This document shows, one piece after another, positions 1 through 6,416 of a DNA stretch of 27,979 nucleotides. Position 1 is the stretch's first letter. Every line of letters starts with the position of its first letter. The stretch spans positions 1-27,979 of the IMG/VR virus record IMGVR_UViG_3300025892_000113; one strand, 5' to 3'. The notes beneath the pieces were generated by a model. That model did no database searches. It worked only from the letters and a program-made list of their open reading frames with translations, and was not told the DNA's origin. The position numbers were made by a program, and so were the translations under genes. This stretch comes from a virus.

Positions 1-53
1 GTGATTTTCACGTCACCCTTTACTCAGCGGTATTATAAACTGGCCCGCCAACC
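1..53. other. Unassigned left edge of window
   Basis: These 53 bases lie downstream of the GIY-YIG-like gene and look less AT-rich than the rest of the window. They contain GTGA/TCAC inverted pieces at the very edge and an ATTATA (minus-strand TATAAT) at 32-37 with no matching -35 box. No gene can be assigned here. The stretch could be the upstream region of the next minus-strand gene, whose start would be outside the window. Confidence 0.3.
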
Positions 54-503
54 TTATGTGTTAGATTGTTTTGCCTTGATGTTTTGTTCTAGCAATGCCT
101 GTTTGAGTTTGTCTGATCCGCCTACTCTAACATTAATGATACCGTTGTAGTAATCATCAGTTTCAAGCACACGCCTATCAAACTGTTCTCTTGCCTCTAT
201 GTAGGACATTTCGCCCCTACCTTTACATAGGTATAGTATTTCTCTTGTAAACTTGTCTTCGCCTAGTGCGGCTACGTCTGCATTTAGTCTATCACTAGAT
301 CCCCAGTAATCACGCCAATCGCTTTCTTTGGTGCCGCGTCTTTTATTTTTCTTGCCTTTGAGTGGTGGCTTAGTAGTTTTAAATTTTGCTAGTTTTTTAC
401 CTATATATTTTTGGCCTGTAGTGGTATTAGTAATAAGATAAACAAAGCCTTCGTACTCATTTGGTATTTCGTCTATTGTTTTCCCTTCATAAGTCCACTG
501 CAT
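54..503 (-). CDS. GIY-YIG nuclease-like protein
   Basis: A 149-residue protein whose N-terminus carries the two halves of the GIY-YIG signature: GFVYLIT at residues 19-25 and KYIGKK at 32-37. It continues with a very basic loop (residues 38-58), DYWGSS (65-70) and SYIEAREQ (100-107), where a glutamate could fill the metal-binding role seen in this family. GIY-YIG enzymes cut DNA, and in T4-like phages many are Seg-type homing endonucleases; others are fixed phage genes. The protein is short and has no obvious separate DNA-binding domain beyond a basic tail. It is the last gene of the minus-strand operon visible here, 18 bases after the small unknown gene. The fold call is fairly secure. Whether it is a mobile homing enzyme or a resident nuclease cannot be told. 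Confidence 0.75.
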   Translation of the reverse strand: MQWTYEGKTIDEIPNEYEGFVYLITNTTTGQKYIGKKLAKFKTTKPPLKGKKNKRRGTKESDWRDYWGSSDRLNADVAALGEDKFTREILYLCKGRGEMSYIEAREQFDRRVLETDDYYNGIINVRVGGSDKLKQALLEQNIKAKQSNT

Positions 504-521
504 GAACTTACTTACCTGTGC

Positions 522-725
522 CTAAGATTTTTTTGCCTCTGTTTTGGTTTTGAACTTTTCGTGTATCTCGTCGCCTCTAATCTTGCTTAGTCTACGTATT
601 TCTCTAAGCCATTTTCTACTTGCTCGATGTGTTCTAAAGCTCAGTCTCTTTTCAAAATTTTCGTTTGCTTTGAAATATTCTAAATAGGCTTTTACTAGTT
701 GATCATGTATGTCATCATCAATCAT
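522..725 (-). CDS. Small basic protein of unknown function
   Basis: A 67-residue protein with an acidic start (MIDDDIH) and a strongly basic, probably all-helical remainder rich in Arg and Lys (for example RTHRASRKWLREIRR). It has no membrane segment, signal peptide or cysteine. Its ATG lies inside the last codons of the hemC-like gene (8-base overlap, 718-725), so the two are probably translationally coupled. I do not recognise a function. The charge pattern would suit nucleic-acid or protein binding, but that is a guess. It is not the missing C-terminal part of the hemC product, because it lacks any resemblance to that domain. Confidence 0.7.
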   Translation of the reverse strand: MIDDDIHDQLVKAYLEYFKANENFEKRLSFRTHRASRKWLREIRRLSKIRGDEIHEKFKTKTEAKKS

Positions 726-1461
726 AGTACATTGCCTTTAGTGTAATTGGATTAGTACCAGTAGCATGAGCTGCTAATTTTGTATGACAGTCTCCGCCGA
801 TACCTTTTAAAAATGCACGTTCAACCTGTGCTTGTGCAAATGTAGTTGCATGATTAACTTTCTTGACAATGTCTATAATTTCTTGATCGTCTTTTCTAGT
901 TTGTAATGCAATAACACCCTGACCAACAGCTGGTATAGTAGGTACTCGTAACCAAGTACGTCTAATATCTAATGCTTGTAATCCTGCTTCGGCTAAGATT
1001 ATTGCATCATATTCTTTGTTGTCAAGTTTTTCAAGTCTGGTATCAATATTGCCACGTATGGGTTTGACTTTTATATCTAAGTTTTTGTATAATTCTTTTA
1101 GTTGTGCTACACGTCTTGGACTACTAGTACCGATTGTACATCCGTATCCTACACTTCCAATTAAAACATCGTGTGGGCTATTGCGTTTAAGCATTGCTGT
1201 AATAGACAAGTCAGGATGTTCTTCACCAGGCATGTCTTTCAAACTGTGTACAGCTACATCAATTTCACCTTGTAGTAGTTTTGTTTCTATTGTGCTACAA
1301 AAAACACCCTTGCCACCAATTTCATAAATTGGTACATCAGGATTTAAGTCGCCGTCAGTTTTAATAGTTATAATTTCGGTATCACAAGAAAGTTCTTTGC
1401 AAGCTCTTTCAGCATATGCAAGTGCTAGTTTACTTCCCCGTACTCCAATTTTTAATTTCAT
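718..1461 (-). CDS. hemC: Hydroxymethylbilane synthase (porphobilinogen deaminase), short form
   Basis: The family joins four porphobilinogen molecules into hydroxymethylbilane in tetrapyrrole (heme, chlorophyll, cobalamin) synthesis, using a dipyrromethane cofactor bound to a cysteine. By comparison with E. coli HemC, the 247-residue product keeps R8 (R11), K51 (K59), K75-D76 in HSLKDMP (K83-D84, the catalytic Asp), R116-R117 in GTSSPRRVAQ (R131-R132), R136 and R142 in IRGNIDTR (R149, R155), and cofactor cysteine C225 in GGDCHTKLAAHA (C242). Domains 1 and 2 look complete. The protein stops 22 residues after the cysteine, whereas E. coli has about 71, so most of domain 3 is missing. E. coli R176 aligns with Ala163 (AGLQALDI) and K55 with Glu47. 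The ATG overlaps the gp46 stop as ATGA, indicating co-translation in the gp55-gp47-gp46 operon. Family identity is secure; unaltered catalytic activity is not. Confidence 0.92.
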   Translation of the reverse strand: MKLKIGVRGSKLALAYAERACKELSCDTEIITIKTDGDLNPDVPIYEIGGKGVFCSTIETKLLQGEIDVAVHSLKDMPGEEHPDLSITAMLKRNSPHDVLIGSVGYGCTIGTSSPRRVAQLKELYKNLDIKVKPIRGNIDTRLEKLDNKEYDAIILAEAGLQALDIRRTWLRVPTIPAVGQGVIALQTRKDDQEIIDIVKKVNHATTFAQAQVERAFLKGIGGDCHTKLAAHATGTNPITLKAMYYD

Positions 1462-3230
1462 TCTACAATGTCAATGTCATTCTCGTATGATGTAAAGCCG
1501 TTTTCTTTTACAACTCTCATCACATAATTGACCCTTCCTATAAGTTCGTCCTTGTGTGAAATAAGGAACACATTTTTGTCACCAGCTCTACCCATCTTCT
1601 TAAGAACAGCCAATGAACCTTCTACGCCTGCGGTGTCCATACCACTATCAATAAGCTCATCAATAAACAATAAATTAATTTTTTGGTATAAACTTTCCCA
1701 AACGTCTCTAAACGCAAAGCTCATGCCTAGGATAAGTCTGTTGCGTTCACCTCTTGATAGATTATCAAAATCTAAATCTTGACCAAGCTGAGTAATTTCA
1801 ACAGTTAGGTCATTTTGGAATATAACACTATGCGGTAATCCTAGTTTATCTAAGTAATATGTAAGTCTATTGTTTAGATATGCTAAGTTTTGATCAATAA
1901 TCTTTTTACGGATAAAACTATCTTTGTTTGTTAGTAGTTTCAATAAAAAGTCTTGATGTTCTTTAAATGTTGTAAGTTCGTTGACTGGTGTCCAATCAAT
2001 TTCTTGTATTGCACTGTTGTTCAATTCATCAATTTGTGCTTGATACGGATCGGTTTCGTTTTGTTTCGCGCTAAGTGCAGTTTTTAAACTATCAACATTT
2101 TGTCTATGCTCATATGCTTCTTTAGCAGTTTCATAAAATACACTAGGCTTTCCATTAATGTCTCCAATGTTAGACAAAGACGTAGTAACGTCAATAAGTT
2201 TATCACCTACTTCTTTTTGATACGATAGTGCATCGTCAAGCTCTTTAGATTTACGCTCTGCAATTTCTGTTTTTTTATCTACATGTAGCTCTTGTCCACA
2301 CGTATAACATACAGCATCTTCTAAATCTGCGATGTCTTTGTTAACCTTTTCAACACTTTTATCTGCACGTTGTAGTGCTGGTTCTAAAGTACTAAGTTCC
2401 TTTTTAAGAGCCGAAATAGCATTGTTGTGTTCAGTCCAGTTTGATAACTTATCATGCGAATCTAGTTCTTCATCAATGTCTAAATGCTCTAATTCGTCGA
2501 TTGCAGATGCTAATTTGTTTACATCTTGTTGTTTTTTAGCAAGCCATGCTCGTTGTGTGCCTTGTAAACTAGTAATAGTACTTTCAATTTTACTATTTGC
2601 AGTTTGCATTGCTTCAATTTTTAATGTTTCGGTAGTGATAGACTCTTTAGTGATGCGTGTTTGCTCTTTTAGTGCATCAGCTTTCTCACTTAGGATAGTA
2701 ATACCAAGTAGTTGTTCAATAATAGCACGTTGATCGTTCTGCCGCATGCTGAGAAACGGCTCAGTGTAAGTGTTTAGTGCAACAATGTGCTTAAACATAT
2801 CATGACTCATGTCAAGCAAGCCGTCAATGTCCTTTTGTGTTTGTCGACTGTCGCCTTGTGACTCATCTACTAGTTCTTGTTCTTGGTCATTAACAAAAAA
2901 CTTTAATACATTAGGAGATCTTCCACGTTCAATTCTATAATCTACGTTGTTTTTTTCAAAATGTAGTGTAACCAACATGCCCTTGCTGTTAGTTTTGTTA
3001 ATTAAATTGTTTGCTCTGATATTTGTAAGAGCTTTTCCATATAATGCATAACTTAGTGCATTAATAATTGTTGTTTTACCAGTACCATTACGTGATCCAC
3101 TGTCGTCACCACCTTGATCTAAGTTTTCTCCAAGCACAAGTGTTAAGTTTTCTCTGTTAAAGTCAACAGCTTGGGTTTGATTACCCACACTCATAAAATT
3201 TTTAACGGTTAAATCTTTAATTTGTATCAT
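1458..3230 (-). CDS. 46: gp46 recombination nuclease subunit (Rad50/SbcC-like ATPase)
   Basis: This is the ATPase subunit of the phage recombination and DNA-degradation nuclease; with gp47 it resects DNA ends for recombination-dependent replication and breaks down host DNA. The 590 residues (T4 gp46: 560) show a Walker A loop GSRNGTGKTT at 45-54 (K52), long coiled-coil-like arms at about 180-300 and 320-460, a zinc-hook CYTC at 308-311, the ABC signature LSRGE at 491-495, Walker B LLFIDE at 520-525 and an H-loop SH at 558-559. All elements of a working Rad50-type ATPase are present in order. Its ATG overlaps the gp47 stop as ATGA, and its own stop overlaps the hemC start in the same way. Confidence 0.96.
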   Translation of the reverse strand: MIQIKDLTVKNFMSVGNQTQAVDFNRENLTLVLGENLDQGGDDSGSRNGTGKTTIINALSYALYGKALTNIRANNLINKTNSKGMLVTLHFEKNNVDYRIERGRSPNVLKFFVNDQEQELVDESQGDSRQTQKDIDGLLDMSHDMFKHIVALNTYTEPFLSMRQNDQRAIIEQLLGITILSEKADALKEQTRITKESITTETLKIEAMQTANSKIESTITSLQGTQRAWLAKKQQDVNKLASAIDELEHLDIDEELDSHDKLSNWTEHNNAISALKKELSTLEPALQRADKSVEKVNKDIADLEDAVCYTCGQELHVDKKTEIAERKSKELDDALSYQKEVGDKLIDVTTSLSNIGDINGKPSVFYETAKEAYEHRQNVDSLKTALSAKQNETDPYQAQIDELNNSAIQEIDWTPVNELTTFKEHQDFLLKLLTNKDSFIRKKIIDQNLAYLNNRLTYYLDKLGLPHSVIFQNDLTVEITQLGQDLDFDNLSRGERNRLILGMSFAFRDVWESLYQKINLLFIDELIDSGMDTAGVEGSLAVLKKMGRAGDKNVFLISHKDELIGRVNYVMRVVKENGFTSYENDIDIVE

Positions 3231-4237
3231 AGTTCGTTATAAATGTCCATTAGCATCTTTTTATTAAAGTTGTCTGAGTCGATTGCATTGATTTCGCCTG
3301 CAACAATTTGATCAACACTTTCAAATTGTTGAATATCTAGTTCTGTTGATATTTCTTCAAGTTGTTTCTGTGGTATAAGGCTGATTTCTCTACACCCAAA
3401 GTTATTAATAAAAGTTTCTTTGATAAAACTAGCTTCTTCGTAGCTAATAGGTAAGTCTAAGTTTACCCGTAAATACATATTTGGCTTAATTAAGGTTGCT
3501 TGTTCGTCGATTAGTTGACTTAGTTTAACAGTTCTGTACTTAGGACAGTCTGGCCAGTTAATATATACAGGTTCTGCATTGTTTTCGCGGTCTAGTATCA
3601 TCATTCCGCGATCATCATCCCATGCATCTGCATAGTTGTGTGGAAACGCATTGCCTAAGTAATGTATTTTGCCTTGTTTTTGTCTTTTATGAAAGTGTCC
3701 ACTGAATACATACTCTTGATGTTCAAAATGTTCAGCTTTTAGTTCGCCGTGATCGGGCATTTGTACCATAGCATTCATATAAAAGCTAGGTAATTCAAAA
3801 TGACCAAACATATATTTACTTTTTATACTTTTAATAGTCCGCCATTCGTCTCCCACCAACCACGGAACAAGAGCAACATCATCCTCAATATGTACTTCAT
3901 CAATAAATGTAATACCAGGAATATGTTTTGCAAACGCTGTACTATTAACATCACGTTTATCTTTGTAATACAAGTCGTGATTGCCGTCAAAGAAGTAAAA
4001 CTTTTCAAAAGACTTACCTAGTTTCTCCATACAACGGATTGTTGCATCCATTGTTGTTAAGTTAAGTGAATTTCTGTTGTGGTGCCAATCACCGCAGAAG
4101 ATACCAGTTTCGCAACCAGCAGCTTTTGCTTGATCTATGTACCAATCAACAAAGTTTTCGCAATCTTGGTTATGTACTTTGCTATTACCTTTAAGGCCAA
4201 AGTGTATATCTGTAAAAACAGCCGCTTTTTTAAACAA
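3227..4237 (-). CDS. 47: gp47 recombination nuclease subunit (Mre11/SbcD-like)
   Basis: This metallophosphoesterase nuclease partners gp46. The 336 residues (T4 gp47: 339) contain the family metal-binding motifs in order: TDIH (D10, H12), CGDWHHN (D50), DGNHD at 84-88 (H87), FGH (H146) and SGHFH at 179-183 (H181, H183). The start is unusual: the frame begins with TTG (4235-4237), and no upstream or nearby downstream ATG keeps the first metal-binding motif, which begins only nine residues in. A GAGAG tract about eight bases upstream may serve as the ribosome binding site. The gene has its own strong sigma70-type promoter in the 64-base gap behind gp55, and is coupled to gp46 by an ATGA overlap. 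Confidence 0.95.
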   Translation of the reverse strand: MFKKAAVFTDIHFGLKGNSKVHNQDCENFVDWYIDQAKAAGCETGIFCGDWHHNRNSLNLTTMDATIRCMEKLGKSFEKFYFFDGNHDLYYKDKRDVNSTAFAKHIPGITFIDEVHIEDDVALVPWLVGDEWRTIKSIKSKYMFGHFELPSFYMNAMVQMPDHGELKAEHFEHQEYVFSGHFHKRQKQGKIHYLGNAFPHNYADAWDDDRGMMILDRENNAEPVYINWPDCPKYRTVKLSQLIDEQATLIKPNMYLRVNLDLPISYEEASFIKETFINNFGCREISLIPQKQLEEISTELDIQQFESVDQIVAGEINAIDSDNFNKKMLMDIYNEL

Positions 4238-4268
4238 TTTTATATCTCTCTATAGTCATACTGTACGT

Positions 4269-4297
4269 ATTATACGTTCAAATAATACAAAAGTCAA
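4269..4297 (-). promoter_or_regulatory. sigma70-type promoter for gp47-gp46-hemC
   Basis: On the minus strand the -35 box TTGACT (plus 4292-4297) and the -10 box TATAAT (plus 4269-4274) are separated by exactly 17 bases, near the host sigma70 consensus. It sits in the short gap between the gp55 stop and the gp47 start, so transcription would begin about 25-30 bases before gp47. The TTGACTTT start of the element is shared with the promoter in front of gp55. It would let gp47, gp46 and the hemC-like gene be transcribed early, independently of gp55. Confidence 0.82.
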
Positions 4298-4301
4298 CTA
4301 A

Positions 4302-5132
4302 TTATTTTTTACTTTGTAAAGTAACTTCTCTTTTTTGAGCTGCTTCCCATTCACCTTGGTTTTGTCTAGTAAAACTAGGATTCATGTCGTTCATTTCTAA
4401 AATATCGTCTCGAATGTTCTGATTACGCTTTTCAATGTTGATAACTCTAACAAAACTGTTAGTTACAGCGGCAGTATAGTAAGCAAATGGATTAGCAGAC
4501 TTAGATTCGTCAAACTGTAAGCCAATCTGTGCTAATTGTAGTATTGCTTGTCCACGCATTTCGTCATTGTATGTATATCCACGTACATTTCCCCTAGTTG
4601 CATATCTATCACATAACTTCATCCACATTAGAGCAAGTTTATTTGTTGCTTTACCATGATCTTTGCTAAAACAGCCGTTTTCCATGCCACCTTCCCAGTG
4701 ACTTTTGCCTATACATACTAATTCTCCATCATCATTAAATTTATAATGTTGAAAAGGAGGAAAGTTTAGTTTTGTTTTATGATCTGCAATAGTTTTAGGT
4801 GTCTTTTTTCTTCCAGGCTCGTCTGGTATGTGATCAAACATCATAATTCTAAAAATTAATTCTTCTTTTGTAATTTTTCTGTAGTCCACTTCAAATTCTG
4901 CTTGTTTTACTTTTTTTCCAGCTAGTTTAGCGGCATCAAATGCTGTTACTTGTAGTCTTTTTGCTTTATTACGTTTTGCTTCAGCTACAGTCCTTATATT
5001 AATTTTATCAACACTAGGTAAGATTATGTCGTACTGTGCATACGTAGGATCAACATAGCTACAAAATGTAGATTTCGACTTATGGATTTCTTTTAAGATA
5101 TCCTTGTTGTTTAAATAATTTACTCTTTTCAT
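4302..5132 (-). CDS. 55: gp55-like sigma factor for late transcription
   Basis: T4 gp55 is a minimal sigma subunit that directs host RNA polymerase to TATAAATA-type late promoters. The C-terminal half of this 276-residue protein carries the conserved gp55 core: LMWMKLCDRYA (168-178), YNDEMRGQAILQLAQ (188-202), ANPFAYYTAAVTNSF (213-227) and IEKRNQNIRDD (233-243), which correspond to the sigma region 2-like helices. T4 gp55 has 185 residues. The extra length here is an N-terminal part (about 1-160) rich in lysine, with FPPFQHYKF (125-133) and a HWEGG segment; its role is unknown. The C-terminus is polar, and I see no hydrophobic clamp-binding tail like that of T4. A GGAG five bases before the ATG supports the start. 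It is the first gene of the minus-strand operon and lies opposite a late promoter. Confidence 0.85.
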   Translation of the reverse strand: MKRVNYLNNKDILKEIHKSKSTFCSYVDPTYAQYDIILPSVDKINIRTVAEAKRNKAKRLQVTAFDAAKLAGKKVKQAEFEVDYRKITKEELIFRIMMFDHIPDEPGRKKTPKTIADHKTKLNFPPFQHYKFNDDGELVCIGKSHWEGGMENGCFSKDHGKATNKLALMWMKLCDRYATRGNVRGYTYNDEMRGQAILQLAQIGLQFDESKSANPFAYYTAAVTNSFVRVINIEKRNQNIRDDILEMNDMNPSFTRQNQGEWEAAQKREVTLQSKK

Positions 5133-5153
5133 ATTTTCTCCAATTGTAGTTAC

Positions 5154-5182
5154 ATTATAATATACTCTGTTAATAAAGTCAA
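5154..5182 (-). promoter_or_regulatory. sigma70-type promoter for the gp55 operon
   Basis: The minus strand has TTGACT (plus 5177-5182), a 17-base spacer, then TATAAT (plus 5154-5159). The predicted transcript starts near 5147, just before the GGAG ribosome binding site (plus 5138-5141) of gp55. Nearly consensus boxes and ideal spacing make this one of the clearest promoters in the window. It should be read by unmodified host polymerase early in infection. Confidence 0.85.
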
Positions 5183-5189
5183 CTAAATA
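5183..5189 (+). promoter_or_regulatory. T4-type late promoter upstream of gp48
   Basis: CTAAATA matches the core of the T4 late promoter (TATAAATA) as used by gp55-type sigma factors. It lies 31 bases before the gp48 ATG, with an AGGAG ribosome binding site (5207-5211) between, so the transcript would have a short leader. Its first base directly follows the -35 box of the opposing early promoter. It probably drives the whole baseplate module. Confidence 0.65.
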
Positions 5190-5220
5190 ATAGTATTAGT
5201 ATTACTAGGAGACTTTACAT

Positions 5221-6120
5221 ATGTCAGGTAGACAAGACGGCCCCGGAACTAGAGCAAATAACGTTACATCTCCGGTTAGTCAACAAAATACAAGTGCAGG
5301 TTCTCAAAATCGAAATTCAAAAGCACCTTCTAAAACATTAACCAATGCACTAGGAAGTGAAACTATCGGTGTCGGCGCAAGTATTTTAAAAAATGGCGTC
5401 AAACAAACTATAGAAAATATTGCTTCTGGCGGTGTTGGTGGAATAATGAGTGCTATCAGAGGCTTTGGTATACCTATAGACGGACTGTCTGGTATATTCG
5501 GCGGCGGTAGCACCGCTAGTTGGTCTAGAGATGATACTGGTGATTGGCGTATGCGTTTAAGTATCCCAGTTGGCATGTCTTTAGATGGTGTACTCCAAGC
5601 TCAATTAAATGAAACACAAGGTATGATTTTTCCTTATACTCCTAGTATTATATTCCAACATTCTGCACAATATAGTATGATGAAACCTACACATAGTAAT
5701 TATCCTTTTCCGATATACCAAAGTAGCCAACCTGATGCGTTACAGATTTCAGGCGAATTTTATGTTGAAAGTGCTGCTGAAGGATTGTATTGGGCGGCGG
5801 CTGTACAATATTTACGTTCAGTTACAAAAATGGCATATGGTTCAACAAGTAATCAAGGTGCTCCGCCCCCGATTATTTTGCTAAACGGATATGGAGATTA
5901 TGTTTTTAAAAATGTTCCATGTGTAATACAATCTTTTTCAGTTGATTTACCAACAGATGTTGACTACATATATTGTCCTGAGATAAACACTTATGCTCCT
6001 ACAAGAAGTACTATTACAGTTGTTGCACAACCTACTTATTCAAGAAGTGAAATTCATAAATTTAGTTTAGATACATTTGTTAAAGGCGGCTATGCCAAAG
6101 GCAAAGGAGGATTTATTTAA
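5221..6120 (+). CDS. 48: gp48-like baseplate tail-tube cap protein
   Basis: A 299-residue baseplate protein. In T4, gp48 (with gp54) caps the central baseplate and starts tail-tube growth. A Ser/Asn/Gln-rich N-terminus (1-40) and a Gly-rich hydrophobic stretch (about 50-95) come before a compact beta-rich domain containing MIFPYTPSIIF, YPFPIYQSSQPDALQISGEF and VPCVIQSFSVDLP, the pattern of tube and tube-initiator folds in marine T4-like phages. The ATG follows AGGAG at nine bases. The stop overlaps the gp53 start (TTTAATG). gp54 is the main alternative identity; gene order immediately before gp53 favours gp48. Confidence 0.75.
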   Translation: MSGRQDGPGTRANNVTSPVSQQNTSAGSQNRNSKAPSKTLTNALGSETIGVGASILKNGVKQTIENIASGGVGGIMSAIRGFGIPIDGLSGIFGGGSTASWSRDDTGDWRMRLSIPVGMSLDGVLQAQLNETQGMIFPYTPSIIFQHSAQYSMMKPTHSNYPFPIYQSSQPDALQISGEFYVESAAEGLYWAAAVQYLRSVTKMAYGSTSNQGAPPPIILLNGYGDYVFKNVPCVIQSFSVDLPTDVDYIYCPEINTYAPTRSTITVVAQPTYSRSEIHKFSLDTFVKGGYAKGKGGFI

Positions 6121-6416
6121 TGTATTCACCGAGTAGTCCTTATTATAAAACACCTTTTGTTTCTGGCCAATATTTAGATGTACTAAAAATAAGACCAATA
6201 CCAGCCGAACCTGACGATGTACTTTATATTATACAAGTTCAATATACACATCGACCTGATTTGCTTGCATTTGATATGTATGGTGACAAAGATCTGTGGT
6301 GGGTGTATGCACAACGCAATCTTGAAATTTTAAAAGATCCTGTTTTTGATTTCGAAGCAGGAACAGAAATATTTGTACCAAAAGGCCCATCACTCAAGCG
6401 TTTGTTGGGGTTATAA
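6120..6416 (+). CDS. 53: gp53-like baseplate wedge protein
   Basis: A 98-residue protein, about half the length of T4 gp53 (196). It contains YSPSSPYYKT at the start, IIQVQYTHRPDLLAFDMYG in the middle, then DLWWVYAQRN and an FEAGTEIFVP ending, which resembles the LysM-like fold of gp53 and related wedge proteins. gp53 joins wedges around the hub during baseplate assembly. A strong AAGGAGG lies nine bases upstream inside the end of gp48, and the two genes overlap by one base. The next gene starts directly after its stop. Confidence 0.8.
   Translation: MYSPSSPYYKTPFVSGQYLDVLKIRPIPAEPDDVLYIIQVQYTHRPDLLAFDMYGDKDLWWVYAQRNLEILKDPVFDFEAGTEIFVPKGPSLKRLLGL

Noticed and set aside
32-37. TATAAT on the minus strand at the left edge
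   Set aside because: No matching -35 box at 16-18 bases and the downstream gene is outside the window, so it cannot be supported as a promoter.
522-800. Frameshifted remainder of hemC domain 3
   Set aside because: The next reading frame encodes a basic helical protein with no resemblance to that domain, so a simple frameshift does not explain the short hemC product.
1016-2733. Plus-strand open frames inside hemC and gp46
   Set aside because: They are shadows of clearly recognised genes on the other strand, with no ribosome binding sites or family motifs.
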